Shown here piece by piece: positions 31,397 to 46,433 of a DNA stretch of 64,000 nt. Position 1 is the stretch's first letter, and each line of letters starts with the position of its first letter. The translations under genes and the position numbers were made by a program. The notes below the pieces were generated by a model. It had not been told where the DNA came from and did not search any database. It saw only the letters and a list, made by a program, of their open reading frames with translations. The DNA comes from Pristionchus mayeri (Eukaryota > Nematoda > Chromadorea > Rhabditida > Neodiplogasteridae): assembly GCA_036245805.1 (NCBI GenBank), contig BTRK01000005.1, positions 7,130,001 to 7,194,000 of the forward strand, written 5' to 3'.

Positions 31397-33092
31397 AAGC
31401 ATTATAACACGGATCTTCTGTACGAATGCAGGAACGTCTGCCACCAGAAAAAAATCATAGTCACGGATTTCGATGAAACTTGTTTTATTGATACTGTTAA
31501 GGTTCCGACGAAGGTCAAATTTCCTATCCACTGGGTTTGGTCAAATTTGCTCATTATCGATTTTTTTGATCTACCCGTTTGAAGTACTGTAAGTCGGTCA
31601 ATTTTGATCGTACAGCGAGCTTTTTTTCGCATTTTGCTCGTCTCGACAAGTTCTACAAAATGTTCTTCAGGGTTCCCCACCGAAAACGTCAGCATCGTGG
31701 TCTTTTCCCCAAAAAACCGAATTTTCGTTCGAGAATATCGATTTTTCTCGTCAGCAGTATGAAATGTTTCTCGTTTTTATTTGCAAAATGGATTCTACAG
31801 ACAAAATTAGGTTGGGTTTATGTTGATGACTTTCCATATTTCGTTCCCTGGGATATCGGTTTACTAAGTAGGTTCCTGGACATAATTACAAAATTTTGTT
31901 TTTGATCATATCTCAGCTTAAAATGGTGACCGTGAACTTAAAAAGTGAAATCGATAGCTCACAGCAACCTTTACAAAATATATTTAGTGGACCTAAACGA
32001 TAACACGTCTACTTTTCGAGATATTTGAGAAAATCGAAGAACAGCGGAATCGTTAGCGCGGGGGTACGACATTTGCGCAACCGACATTTGCGCAACGGAG
32101 CGCCGTTCGCTTGAGTGTTGACATATCAACTTGGAAGTTGTATCATTGTTATGAGTATGCGCCGCCATACCTTTGCATGTACAATTCTCGTTTAAAGGCG
32201 ATCTTGAGTTTCACTCGAAATCAACGACCCGGGGTTCATAGTTTGGGGATTTCCATGATTTCCCTATACGTTGAAACTCAATATCGCCTGATAAGAAGAT
32301 TTATATATGCAAAGGTATGGCAGCGCATACTGATAACAATGAAACAACTCCCAAGTAAATATGCCAACTCTCAAGCGAATGACGCTCCGTTGCGCAAATG
32401 TCGGTTGCGCAAATGTCGTACCCCCGTTTGCGCGCATCGTGGGACCTGCCTTTTCCGCCAACCTCACATAACTCGAAAAGTAGACGTGTTATCGTTTAGG
32501 TCCACTAAATATATTTTGTAAAGGTTGCTGTGAGCTATCGATTTCACTTTTTAACTTCACGGTATCACCATTTTAAGCTGAGATATGATCAAAAACAAAA
32601 TTTTGTAATTATGTCCAGGAACCTACTTAGTAAACCGATATCCCAGGGAACGAAATATGGAAAGTCATCAACATAAATCCAACCTAATTTTGTCTGTAGA
32701 ATCCATTTTGCAAATTAAAACGAGGAACATTTCATACGGCTGACGAGAAAAATCGATATTCTCGAACGAAAATTCGTTTTTTTGGGGAAAAGACCACGAT
32801 GCTGACGTTTTCGGTGAGGAACCCTGAAGAACATTTTGTAGAACTCGTCAAGACGAGCAAAATGCGAAAAAAAAGCTCGCTGTACGATCAAAATTGACCG
32901 ACTTACAGTACTTCAAACGGGTAGATCAAAAAAATCGATAATGAGCAAATTTGACCAAACCAATTGGATAGGACTTCGTCGGACAATTAAAGTATCAATA
33001 AACCAAGATTCATCGATATCCGTGACTATGATTTTTTTTCTGGTGGCAAAAAGGGCCATTTTCCTACATTCTTACAGAAGACCTGTGATAAT
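31397..33092. repeat. 1.7-kb palindrome with MITE at axis (mirror copy)
   Basis: Mirror of 16955-18650. The MITE is at 32060-32425. A few base differences from the left copy are visible (for example the run of T in the CCAGAAAAAAA segment). Confidence 0.8.
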
Positions 33093-33514
33093 GATAATAC
33101 AATCAATAATATATTTTGTTTGACTAACTGCTCGTTGCACGTGAAACTGTTGCACAATAGTCAGAGAACATCCAGTTTTATGCAGATGTTGGTTAGGCAA
33201 CATAGATGTTTTCGGAAGTTGATACCTCACAGTTCGAAGTGTGATGTTTCTTTCCCTAAAGGGAAAGAAAAGACAAACAACACACATCCATGAATGAATG
33301 CAAATACTATATTCATCCCCTGCAGGATTTTCACTTTCTGAAAGTTACTATATAATATTATTTGGAATCTAGAAAAACAAAAAAAAAACCTACCCTCTGG
33401 AACTAAACGTTAATGTTATTGTGCACTTCGCCGGCAGCCCTTTTGCATTGTCACAAGGAGCCATAGAATTCTACAATGTTGCGTTGTATGCATTACAATT
33501 ATGTCTACCCGAAA

Positions 33515-34328
33515 TATGAGCCCGTTCGCGTAAGAGTCGAACAATGCTTGGCACACCATTTTTTCGAAAACATGCGATAAGGGGTTCTCGAGGATGCAGC
33601 ATGTAGCAAAAAACGAAAACAGCATGTAGCAAAAAAAGGACAAATGGAAACTTTACACTCTGCATAGGAAACATGATCAGCAGAACAAGGCGCATCTCCC
33701 CATATATTTCCTGATATTAGTTTCTCATTTATATTCGAGAACTGAAATTTCATGAATATTTCAAAAAATGCAAATTAAATTTTAAAAATTTCGTTGTTAC
33801 CTAATTCAACCATTGTTAAAGTTTGGAGTCGATTCATAAATCGGTTCCCGAGTTATAAGCAGAAATGTAGATGCAGCCAACATGCAGCATGGCTCGGCGG
33901 ATCGAGATAGTGCAAAATGAAGTTGACCACGATGATCAGCATCCTCGAGAACCCCTTATCGTAAGTTATCGAAAAAATGGTGTGCCAGACCCTTCGGGGT
34001 ATTGTTCGAATCTTACGGAAACGGGCTCATATATCTTCCATTGGACTGAACAAAATATATTTATCGCAGCGGAATAAACACTTGTTGACGGCAGATGAAA
34101 TTCAGTCGTCTAGACGCATCTCTTACTCAAACAATGCGGTAGGTCATCTGCAATTGCAGTTTTGCTCGTTGCCCAATACCCATACCCATAGCCCTATCTT
34201 CTACGACTAGTTCTCTTATTGGAATGGTTGTGTACCATTTTCAGATACGTTTCATGTTCGATATACATATGAATTATATAGTGTACATGAAACATATCTG
34301 AAAATGATACCAAACCATTCCAATAAGA
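33515..34328. repeat. Inverted repeat and adjoining hairpin (mirror copies)
   Basis: 33515-34032 mirrors 16015-16532, and 34215-34328 mirrors 15719-15832. No gene seen. Confidence 0.65.
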
Positions 34329-34378
34329 CAACCCTATCTACGACCTTTCGTAACGTGGTTAAATACGCTTGAGACATA

Positions 34379-37300
34379 CAGTAGCGCTCATAAGTCATGG
34401 GACACTTTTTGCTTTTATTGTAACTTTTTGCCCAGGAAATGCATCATTGTGGAACTAAGGTAGGATGTACCAAATCCATTGGAGATTATGATAATGAAAT
34501 TGGGGCATGACGCAATAGCCTACTTATTGCGTAGTGATGACGCAATCAAAGTGTACTTATTCAAAACGGCATTATTCTTACATATTTGTTTTCTTACTCG
34601 CCAAACTTTATGAGGTTAGAGATATGGCTAAGGACTACCCAGATAAAAATTTTGAAGTTGCTGCGCGACCGCACATTTGCTGCAGCCCTGCAAAAACAGG
34701 GTCGCAAATTCAGAACTCGGCTTCTAGATGAGCTAGACACTCGTTCAAAGCATCGCAATGATCGCCATCATGAGTAGATATGATCCTGAGAATGAGAAAG
34801 CAATATCTCGAAATTTGCCCTCAGGGCATGAAAAAACACTTTTTTCATGACCATTTTTGGACATCCATAACTTTCTCGGAAATGCAGTTAAAAATCTTAT
34901 TTTTGCATAGAGATGTTCAAAATGTATTGGTGTACCGACTCCCCGTTTTTTTAGAGCGATTGGACACCTTTCCTGCTCGCGGCGACAGGTTATCGGAGGG
35001 ATACCATGGTCGGAAAACACCCTGTTTACGCACTCTCGTGGTCTGCACTCTCTCGCCCATAGGTGTAACACGTGTATCACGAGTCAGTGGATGAAAATTG
35101 ACACCGTCGGGAACATTTTGAAAAAAAGTTGTGGCAGATCTGACTCATATTATAATCGTAGAATGCTTAAGCCATAAGATTTCGAAAAATCTGGGTCATG
35201 GGTTCCAGAGCCGGCTTTTAGGAATTTTCCGGTTTTGCACCTGGCTATACTGAATATAAGCTCCCAGAAGAGCTAGAGAGATGGTATTGAGCTCAAAATG
35301 TGCGGAAAAATACTTCCAGAAACTTTCCTGTTGAACACAATACTATTGGGCAACAATTAAAAATCATACAAATAAAAAACTTTTTTAGATCCAAATTAAA
35401 AATCTTTTCTATGTCAAGCTGAGGAGCGCAGTAGATTTTTAATGCAGATTAAGAAACAACAAGTCCTGATGTATGAAAGAAAAATATAAAAACCGAATTC
35501 GAAGTGACTCCAAATCGGCAATTTTCGATCAAAGTCGCAACTATCAAAGTCGATCAAAGTCGCAACATCATTTTGCGTTTTCTGGCTAGATAAGTTGGAT
35601 GACGTTCAAAAACGCGAAATTTCCAAACTTTGAAAAATTCGATTTTTTCAACCTCCTAAATTGCCAAGTTTACAAGTTTTCAACTTCCGATTTTTGTTTC
35701 TATGGACATCCATTCAAAGTGGAAATAAGAATAGGTGCCACCCTCAATACATAATATCATAATTGGCTTACCAAAGCTTTCCTTCTCCATGATTGATGTG
35801 CTCAAACTTACAATTCCAGAGAGTACGATTCGGAATATATTTCGATTTTGACTTAATTTGCATGAACTATTGCATCCTTTAATCACTAAAAATCATTTTG
35901 TAAGCAAAAATAATGAAAAATCTTGAAATAGTCGCAATGTTCCCTACAATTCGAAAAATGAAAATTTCGAAGATATAAATTTTCGACTTGTTTTTAAGAG
36001 CATCCAAAACTCAATATGGTGCGAGTATTTTACTCTTTCTGGCCAATAATCATTTTTAGTCATCGAAACATGCAATCGTTCATGCAAATTAAGTCAAAAT
36101 CGAAATATATTCCGAATCGTACTCTCTGGAATTGTAAGTTTGAGCACATCAATCATGGAGAAGGAAAGCTTTGGTAAGCCAATTATGATATTATGTATTG
36201 AGGGTGGCACCTATTCTTATTTCGACTTTGAATAGATGTCCATAGAAACAAAAATCGGAAGTTGAAAACTTGTAAACTTGGCAATTTAGGAGGTTGAAAA
36301 AATCGAATTTTTCAAAGTTTGGAAATTTCGCGTTTTTGAACGTCATCCAACTTATCTAGCCAGAAAACGCAAAATGATGCTAAATGTGGCATATTTGTAT
36401 TTGACATTTCCGATTTATCATTTTATGTAGATTCTGCAACCACATAGTTGCGACTTTGATCGAAAATTGCTGATTTGGAGTCACTTCTAGTTCGGTTTTT
36501 ATATTTTTCTTTCATACATCAGGACTTGTTGTTTCTTAATCTGCATTAACAATCTAATGAGCTCCTCAGCTTGACATAGAAAAGATTTTTAATTTGGATC
36601 TAAAAACGGTTTTTTATTTTTATGATTTTTAATTGTTGCCCAATCGTATTGTGTTCAACAGGAAAGTTTCTGGAAATATTTTTCCGCACATTTTGAGCTC
36701 AATACCATCTCTCTAGCTCTTCTGGGAGCTTATATTCAGTATAGCCAGGTGCAAAACCGGAAAATTCCTAAAAGCCGGCTTTGGGACATTTTTCGAAATC
36801 TCATGTCTTAAGAATTATACCATAATAATATGATTCAGATCTGCCACAAATATTTTCAAAATGTTCCCGCACACGTTCACTCACTCGCGATACGCGTGGT
36901 AAACAATATGTTTCCCGACCCTAGTATACCTCCGGGAAACTATCGCTGCAGGGAGGAAAGATATCCAATCGCTTTAAAAAGTTGGGAATCAGTTCTTCAA
37001 TACATGTTGAACATTCCTATGCAAAAACCTGATTTTTACCCACATTCTCCATATAGTTATTAATGTTCAAATGGTCCCTGAGGGCAAATTTCGAGATATT
37101 GCTTTCTCATTCTCAGGATCACACGTACTCATGATGGCGATCATTGTGATTCTTTGAACGAGTGTCTATCTCATCTCGAAGCCGAGTTCTGAATTTGCGA
37201 CCCTGTTTTTGCAGCAAGGCTGCAGCAAATGTGCGGTCGCGCAGCAACTTAAAAATTTTTATCTGGGTAGTCCTTAGTTATATCTCCAACCTCATAAAGT

Positions 37301-37526
37301 TTGGCAAGTAAGAAAAAATCCATGTAAGAATAATGCCGTTTTGAAAAAGTACACTTTGATTGCGTCATCACTACGCAATAACTAGGCTATTGCGTCATGC
37401 CCCAAATTCATAAGCATAATCTCCAATGGATTTGGTACATCCTACCTTAGTTCCAGAAAGATGCATTTCCTGGGCAAAAAGTTACAATAAAAGCAAAAAG
37501 TGTCCCATGACTTATCAGCGCTACTG
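34379..37526. mobile_element. 3.15-kb palindrome with Tc1/mariner-like ends (mirror copy)
   Basis: Same TA-flanked ends as 12520-15667 (TA at 34377-34378 and 37527-37528). No transposase. It lies just beyond the 3' end of the right lectin-CUB gene. Confidence 0.8.
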
Positions 37527-37565
37527 TATATTAAAGGTTTTACAATATGCATAAACAATAAAGAT

Positions 37566-40500
37566 TCAACGTACCGCTACTCCCTTGACGTTCACTCCTC
37601 CATTCGGTTGCCAGCTGACGCGCATGATGTTCGATGAGGTGGTCGTGAAATTCTTGTTCTCGACAATTCCAGAGAGCCTGTTTTCAAAGATTTTTGAATC
37701 ATCACTTTTGAATCATGAATCCTATTAAAAATTAAAGAACAACTACTCACTTTGCGATCACGCTTCCGCCCAGGTACCCATCGTATAGAATCAACGAGTC
37801 ACAACAGGAGTTAGCCTCGAGCGAGATGATCTGGAACGTTTTATTGATTTTAGCAACAACATAATCAGCAAGAGCAAGATAACACTGTAATAATGTAAAT
37901 AATAATACAAGAAAAACAAAAACAAAAGCATTATGAATAACAAAAATCTCGCCTCCAGTTCCACCTTCTTTCCTGGCTCCGCGGTGAGGTAGTAGTCGCA
38001 CGGTGTAGACGCACTGTAGGGAAACCCGGGCGAGACGATCAAAAAACCAATTGTTAACAATGTTAATATTATTAATATTAATATTATTGATAGTATTATG
38101 GAAACTCACCAGTTGACCCTCATCGTAATCATCGCCGGAGCACCTCGGCTCAACTGAGAGACGCTCTGAAAGATAATCAATTTATTCTTTGGAAAACCTA
38201 ATAAAGTCGTTTCGAATATAATGATTGCAATTAAATTTATGCAGGAAACCGTCAGAATGACCACAAATGTACTATTCGTTGTTTTGAACGTTTTTAATTG
38301 TCATTTTCATTATTAATAATTAAAATTTGTAAATTAAAACTGACGTTGACGTACGCAGGCGACCGGGAATTTAAATGCGCAGTCAATATTCAGCCACTGT
38401 CCGGCTGTCTCCGAAACGTCCATAGCGATGCAAATACCCATGTTCTTTTTCGGGAAACCTGTGAAATATTTACACTACGTTGTAGGGTTTTTCCTTTAGG
38501 GTATGTTTGATTCATTTTCACGTATATTTCAAGCGCACGTTTAACGTTTGTGCTTATGAGCAAAGTAAACCACAAACATGTATGCACATGTGTCAAACTT
38601 GTTAACCCTTCTACGAAATTTTCACAGAAAGTTATGTAGGAACTACACTCTGATGGGTCTCAGAAAGTGGCATACCTGGAAAGTAGTTCTCGTAGTCCAT
38701 TTTGGATCCATCGATCCAGCCGAATGTTCCATCCTGCTGAGCCGTTGCTCCTAGCACCAAACCGTCCACCACTCCTCTCGATGTCGCCAGACGGCGTACG
38801 AAGTCGTTTTCCTGAGATCGATAGTTCAGAAATATTCCATGGTAGACTTCGCGCCGATAATATGACAGCCATTAGGGTGTCGAAAAACACGCTTATCAAC
38901 AATAATTTTGGTGCGATTGTATGAAATCATGAAGCTAATCAAAATAATAAGGTATTTTTTAAAAATAATGTATTTTTAATTTAAAAATGTTTCCAAACCT
39001 GTTTATTGTGAATCGACGCCAGATCAGCTCCGGCCTTCTTGCACGTCATCTGAGCATCCTTCCAATCTCGAGCCGTACCTCCAACCTACAAATTATTTTA
39101 GAATGCATTTTAAATTAGTTTATTCCTCAATTGCATTTAGTGTTGATGTGATTGAGTATTTTCAGCGAATATATAATAAATAGTCCCGTCCAGTCCCGAG
39201 CTACAGCTCCAACCTATTACAAATGTTTTTGTTTTAGCAATAGAAAATAAATAATGAAATTGTAAATTTATTAACAAAAACCTGATAGCAGACGCCGTCT
39301 TCCTCATCATCAGCGAAACCGTCACATCCATCGTCCGCCTGCACAGGCTGCTCAAGCTGGGTGGTGCAGTAAACGGAACCCGTAATGACCTGACTGCCGA
39401 TACCTGAAAGCGACGAGGGAACAATTGTAAATGCGCATTTGAGGGAGTACGACATTTCCGCAACCGACTTTTCCGCAACGGAGCGCCGTTTGCATGAGAG
39501 TTGGGGTAGCAACTTGGGAGTTGTTGCTTTGTTTTAAATTTTGTTCCCAGATGATCTTGAGTTTCACTCCAAATCAACGACCCGGGGTTCATGTAATATG
39601 GATTTCCATGACCCCTATACGTTGAAACTCAATATCGCCTGGTAACAAGAATTGTATATGCAAAGTATGGGAGCGTATACTGGTAACAACGCAACTCCCA
39701 AGTTCCCTGCTCTCAAGCAAACGGCGTCCCGTTGCGGAAATGTCGTTGCGGAAATGTCGTACCCCCGCATTTGAATATCACAATTCAGAACCGAATTGGT
39801 AAATAATCCACAAAATAAAATAACGCATAAACCCGCAAATTGTACTCGTCCGACTAACCATAGTCCCATAATCCATCCGGAACGATAAACCATCCCCAGC
39901 CCGTCGAGCATCTTCCGTCCAACTCTGCACATGACAAGATATTCACATGTAACGCGCACTTAAGTATGATATACCGCGGTATCGTATCAACACAGCTCGT
40001 AAAATCTGTGTAAAATGTGTAGATTGATGACCGAATTGTCAACTTTATTACACATATGGTAAACAAACCTTCGAAGAATCGTCTGACTCTCTCCAAACCA
40101 CACGGTCTCTCGTCGTTCAGAGTGAACGAGAGTGTGTGTGTGATATGGAGAGAGTGAGACCATTGCTCAAACCTTCACTGTATTTCGGTGGTTTGTAATC
40201 AATTGGCGATCCGTCAGCCCACATCCATTCCTGCGTAGTTGTGTTGCATTCAATGCCTGAAATCACCCAGTAGAGTGCCTGACACACATCACTCATTGAG
40301 TATCTTTTTCGAGTGTGTATTATTGTAAAACTGGTAAGTTTATAATTATAAATTGGGCGAACATCGTGTTCCAAATTCATCAATGATTTCAAAAACAAAG
40401 AGTGATCCCCCCTCTTGCTCAATCTTAATCAATAAAGAATACGAATTACCGAGAACCATGAAATTGTAGAAACCGTTGTCGAGTGAAAAAAGTTCTGGCG

Positions 40501-41120
40501 CGAGCTCCTTCCAGTACGATTGATGCTGATATAGTAAGTGCCAATTTCCAAAAGGGAATTTTATACTGAAATCCAGCCAGAATACCTACTTCTTCATCGT
40601 GAATGATCACCGGCTGTCCTTGAATCTTGCTGCAGGTTTCGACTGCGAGTCGTGGAACATCGACGTAGTAAACGACCTCCTTGTATGCAAAGCCTCTGCA
40701 CTCTCCATCCTTTACGAGATCAAAGCCGTCAGGACAGGTGCCATTAGCGAACTCTGAATATAATGCACATTTATCGAAAGTAGCGTAGGCTTTGTGGATA
40801 AAAAATCAGTCTAAACACTTTTTCGCCGATCAGCAATCACACACATTGTTCGCAATTTCCCGCGAACCCAACCCTAGTCGAAAGACGTTTTGGCACTTCT
40901 TTGGTATTTGGTCCACCCCCTACCTTCCAGTCATACCCCACTTATTTCTAGGAATTTTTCCTTATTTCCGGTCACACAACCCCTCTGCGATGGGGAGGGA
41001 ATGAGAAATGATAGGGGAAAGGGGGGGGGGTGGCCAAATATCTAAGAAGTGCCTTAAATGTGCCGACGTTTTATGCAGAACTCACGCGTTAAAGTAGCGA
41101 AAATCAGCAGTCGCCACATA
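37566..41120 (-). CDS. Secreted C-type lectin + CUB protein, right-arm copy
   Basis: Mirror of 8926-12480 with the same thirteen exons (coordinates 50046 minus the left values). The derived 405-residue protein has a signal peptide, N-terminal lectin-like segment, CTLD and C-terminal CUB, as in the left copy. It shares the two non-canonical CUB splice sites, so those changes predate the inverted duplication. It carries the hairpin MITE at the exon 4 donor (40073-40168) and the MITE 39443-39766. It diverges from the vWA-CTLD gene at 43332 with about 2.2 kb between starts, most of it the palindrome 41204-42254. Expression as a co-regulated pair is possible but not shown. Confidence 0.8.
39443..39766. 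mobile_element. MITE, 'GGGGG' family (mirror copy)
   Basis: Mirror of 10280-10603. Confidence 0.85.
40073..40168. mobile_element. Hairpin MITE at splice donor (mirror copy)
   Basis: Mirror of 9878-9973; the duplicated donor is retained. Confidence 0.85.
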
Positions 41121-41203
41121 TCGACAAGTATTTGCCCACTCTGGAAATGATATCGACGAACAGTCAAATATGCACATGTTCATCAGGCCTAACAACAAAT
41201 ATT

Positions 41204-42254
41204 CCCTAAAATTGCGCATCCGGGTGTTTCGATCTACCCACCTCACAAGGTTATTGTTGCGTGTATAAATATTCTTATCGGAGAGACGGAGTATATATCA
41301 AGCACACGCCAAGCCCTCAGAATGCATGTTGTAGCTGTGTGCGATTTTCGTGTTGAGGGGACTGGATCGGTCTATATCTTATTAAACGTGTGTTGAGGCT
41401 CGCGAAACTATGTTTCGGGATCTCCTTTTCTCACACATGCACAAATCATATTAACTTTTTGAAAGAGTGATGTCGAGTGAGTCATGGTGTTACTTCGAAA
41501 AGTGCCCCTCACGCGTGAACAAATACTCACTCTGTAATCTAACTTTGTTTCACGTCATAGACGGTATGTAGCCAGATTCAGCTAAAGTCATCATGTAAAG
41601 ACCAGCAAGGAAACGATAAGGGATATGCGTTACAAGCATGTCACTGGTATCTATCCTCCAAAGCTCAAAATTTGCGCATCATGTCACTGATCTCTAATCC
41701 GCGATTTAGATGTTTCCTAGGCAGAGCAATCGTCTGACTCTCTTCAGTTTGCACGCTCTCTCGTCTCTCTGACCGGCGCAAATTTTGAGCTTTGGAGGAT
41801 AGATACCAGTGACATGCTTGCAACGCATATCCCTTATCGTTTCCTTGCTGGTCTTTACATGATGACTTTAGCTACATACCGTCTATGACGTGAAACAAAG
41901 TTAGATTACAGAGTGAGTATTTGTTCACGCGTGAGGGGCACTTCCGGTTGCGGCTTTTCGAAGTAACACCATGACTCACTCGACATCACTCTTTCAAAAA
42001 GTTAATATGATTTGTGCATGTGTGAGAAAAGGAGATCCCGAAACATAGTTTCGCGAGCCTCAACACACGTTTAATAAGATATAGACCGATCCAGTCCCCT
42101 CAACACGAAAATCGCACACAGCTACAACATGCATTCTGAGGGCTTGGCGTGTGCCTGATATATACTCCGTCTCTTCGATAAGAATATTTATATGCACGCA
42201 ACAATAACCTTGTGAGGCGGGTAGATCGAAACACCCGGATGCGCAATTTTAGGG
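41204..42254. repeat. 1.05-kb palindrome with half hairpin at axis (mirror copy)
   Basis: Mirror of 7791-8841. Left arm to about 41674, axis 41675-41780 with the half hairpin at 41727-41778, then the inverted arm from about 41777. Confidence 0.85.
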
Positions 42255-43331
42255 AAATTTCAATTGGTGGTTGTAAATAGTATTTACAGTCAAATAAAAA
42301 TTTGGAAATAACGAGAAAAGTTGAGATTTTGGCACATTTAAGGCGAAAAATGAGAACGAATACCATTCATAATCTGGAAGGGAAACATTTTTCAGGGATA
42401 AAAAAGGCGAAGATTACGAATCTGAAATAATCTCGTGGTTAGTTGGAACTTGTTTTCAATGCATCAAAATATACTTGGAATTTCAACTCGAAAAAATGAA
42501 TGTACAAAATTTTCACCCATTCAATGTTTTCCTTTCTCAAAATTGTTAACATGAAATTTAGTGTAAAATTAAAATTTATTGAAAAATTAAAAGTTTTTCC
42601 GCTTCTCATATTGGCCATTTTGCACTCTCTCACTTCATTGTAGCTCAACGTTGAACGAAAATACAAAATTTTGAAATTTCGAAAATTTCAGAGACTTTTT
42701 AGGCAATTTTCGTTTCACGGCTTTAAAACTTAAGCTGAAAGTTTCTTATCTTCAGATACATTAACCCTTATAATTTAGTAGAGATCGAAGCAGTTTGCAC
42801 ATTTTGTCAAACAAGGGTCTCGGATTCATACAATCTTTCTGAAGACACGTGCTACATCAATTAGCCAAAATTCACAAAGATAGCGATAAGGAGGGCACAA
42901 CAATTGATCAATGTCGCTCACATGCTGCACACAATTTGTCACGCTTTCCTGATTACACATTCTCGCAGGATTAAAAAGATCGCCGCCCAAATCATCATTC
43001 ACGGCCCAAAATTCGCACACCATGTCTGTGCAATTTCAGAAGATAATGCGTACTAAATCAGACAGTCGTTGCTCTATACCGAGTAAATAGTTCGTTTATA
43101 ATATTATTCTCTTTTTTGGATTGCCCACCCTTAATTCATGGTATTTATCACAGATTCATCTGTCTAATCATCATTGACATGCTTCAGCATAATGCATATA
43201 TTGTTATGTCGCTCTTCGGGGTATTATTATTGCTATTATCCGTACAATTATTATTGTTATTATCCGAATAATTAATATTTGTATTAACCGTATAATTGTT
43301 ATTGTTATCATTCATATAATTATTATTACAC
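42255..43331. other. Intergenic, no convincing gene
   Basis: Mirror of 6714-7790. Upstream region of the vWA-CTLD gene, including the AT-rich tandem repeat at about 43220-43328. No gene seen. Confidence 0.6.
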
Positions 43332-46300
43332 ATGTATCAGATGTGGATCCTGTCCATCCTCTTCCTGTGCTACATCACAGCTGCCGATGCACGAGTGGCA
43401 CTCCTAACTTCTGGCTTGTTGAATAACACCGCACCAGTCCATAGCGCCTCAAGTCATTCAGGGCCAAGTAATGCTTTGCAATTAATTGATCATCAAATTA
43501 GTCACGAGGCTATACGAGACGGAACGTAGTATTCCCTCATTATTGTCGTGTAAAACCATTACATTTCGACCTGCTTAAAATGATTATGGGTGTAAATTAA
43601 TGTGCAGTTTCTTCATCAGTTGCTTGAAAACCTCAAATTATTTCAAAACAGTTCCTGGTTTGAGATAAAACGCATTTGCGAACCAGTGTTGAGAGAGTGC
43701 GGAGTAGAAAGAGACCGTGTTATCGTTGTTTTTACTCTCCAGGTCCGTACTGCCCTTGCGGTACGAGCGGGGGTCAGCCGGTTGGATGGAACTTCAACGA
43801 GATCTGGGTGGATATCGTCATCATTCTGGACACTTCGGAAGCCATGGGAGAGGCATCGTTGTACTATGTGAGGGTTTGCAATTTATTCTTTCGCAAAATG
43901 TGATCACACAACACCCACAAAATCTTTGAAAAAATGATGGAATATATGCGTTCACTGTTATAGGCCGGACGCTTGATCGAGTCTTTCCTAAGCGACGGTG
44001 CGAACGACTTTCTCAACACCGATACAGACGCGGTTTTCTACTCGAGAGTCGGAGTGATCGCGATGTCGGATACAGCTACGGTAGGTATATATTTATAGTA
44101 TTCGATTATATATGATCGAAACTTCACTCGTATTTATTTTTGTTTTTATAAGCTTAATAACTCACCAAATATATTGTTTCTTTCAAATAAAAAATAAAAT
44201 AATTCGGAAGACTTCGGAAGAAAGCCAAAGACATTATGTTATCTAATGTTCGCATAATCATTGTTGTCGGTGTCGTAACGTGTGATATTTTAAAATATTA
44301 TCAAAATATAATATTAGAGAAAAAAGTTCATGTTCTCTTCCGGTTGTTTCCCATCCAAAATTGTGTCTGAAGAATTATCTGTGAAATTAGCATCTATTAA
44401 TGTAGTACTCATGAGAACATACTATATTCAGCCGCTCTACAACCTCAACATGACCAAGAAAGACATAATTCAAGGAAAAGTTGCAATCAAGAAAGGAGTA
44501 GCTGAAATGAACTTTGAGGAGTGAGGATTCACTGCTGCTAGTCCGGGAATGCATACCAAAACTTTGATATTATTGAAAATATAGACGTTTGCAACTAAGC
44601 AAATTACCAAACGTGTCTTGATATAGCTGCCACATTTTTCGAAACACAGTTATACCAACCAGGCGATTTTGACGATTTTTTGACGTGACATATGAGAGGA
44701 ATCGCGAGAGAATCGACCACGTCGCGGCGGTAGGATTCAAGTTTGTCCTATACCGCTATAATTTCGTACTTTGAATGATGCTCTTTAAAACTGCGTCATC
44801 AGAATTTCGATATCTGTCGTCATCGTCGATATTCAGAAGGTCAAACATGGTACTATCACTTTTCGACAGTGAAATTGCGCTCACTTAAATGATCATAAAT
44901 CCGTTCAAAGTGAAGATAGAGGGCCGTCCTTTTTTGCCAATGAAAGCTACCATCATGCGCTACAACTTTGGCATCTATAAATGTGAGTTTTCATGTGAGG
45001 AATTCAGGAAAATGCGCAAAACTGTACAATAGGTCAAAGTGGTCATAGAGATCCGGCCTATGGCTAGAAATGTAGAGCACGCCGCGGGCAGGAAAGATAT
45101 CCAATTGCTCTAAAAAGTTGGAAATCAGTTCTCCAATACATTATGAACATTCCTATGCAAAAACCATATTTTTACATTTCCCGTGTAGTTATGAATGTCT
45201 AAAAAATGTCCATGCAAAAAAGTGATTTTTTCATGCCCTGAGGGCATATTTCGAGATATTGTGTTCATATTCTCAGGATTATCTGGACTCATGATGGCGA
45301 TCATTTTGATGCCTTGAACCAGTCTCCAGCTTGATTTGGAGCCGAGATCTAAATTTTCGACCTCGATTTTGCAGCAAAGCTGCTGCAAACGCAGCAACCT
45401 CAAATTTTTTTTTCTGGATAGGCCTCGAGCATGACTCTAACCTCTGAAAGTTTGACGAGCTGAAACAAATGCATGTAAGAATAATGCCGCTTTGAAAAAG
45501 TACATTTTGATTGCGTCATCACTACGCAACGACTGTGCGACTGTGCGAAAAAGCATGATACCCCAAAAGGTATTTTCGATTTGAAAAGTTATGTCATTTT
45601 TGGTTCACCCGACAGCTCCGCACCAGGGTGTAGTCCTTGATGACGATTGATGACGTCAACATAAAAGTTGTAGCGCATGATGGTAGCTTTTATTGGCAAA
45701 AAAGAACGGCCATCTATCTTCACTTTGAACGGATTTATGATCATTTAAGTGAGCGCAATTTCACTGTCGAAAAGTGATAGTACCATGTTTGACTTTCTGA
45801 ATCTCGACGGTGACGACAGATATCGAAATTGTGACGACGCAGTTTTTAAGAGCATCATTCAAAGTACTTATAACCAAAATTATAGCGGGATAGTACAAAC
45901 TTGAATCCTACCGCCGCTGACCCCCCTCAAATGGTCGATTCTCTCGCGATTCGCCTCATATATTTGTGCTACATGTTTTTGCAACAACAAAACTATTAAC
46001 GCTTTGTAGAGCTTTCCACGCCGCTACTCAAATGCACTATGAAGGACGATTGAGCATACCAGAACGCGATCACACCCGTCAAGTGATCTACTTCATGACT
46101 GATTCCAAGCCGTAAGCAACATTTCGAGAAAAACATACTGTTACTATTATTTTTAAAAAAATGAAAACACATAGATCAGCGTCAACATTTTTTTCGAATC
46201 AATTTATCTCTTGCATGAGAGTAAATGTTGGGCTATCAATATCGCATTCTCAGGATCATCGTTTAGATGTCTTGAACTGGGTTCTAGTATTTGTGTGTGA

Positions 46301-46394
46301 CTGTGAAGCAATGCTGAACTCAATGAGAACTTGAGAACAAATCGTTGTTAAAGCAATGCCGTTTCAAAAAAGTAGTGATTACTTCACCATTACG

Positions 46395-46433
<39 letters not shown>

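Noticed and set aside
43606..43703. Extra exon (FLHQLLENLKLFQ...) in the vWA-CTLD gene
   Set aside because: It has splice-like edges but gives the wrong phase for the vWA exon in both right-hand copies; kept only as an alternative model.
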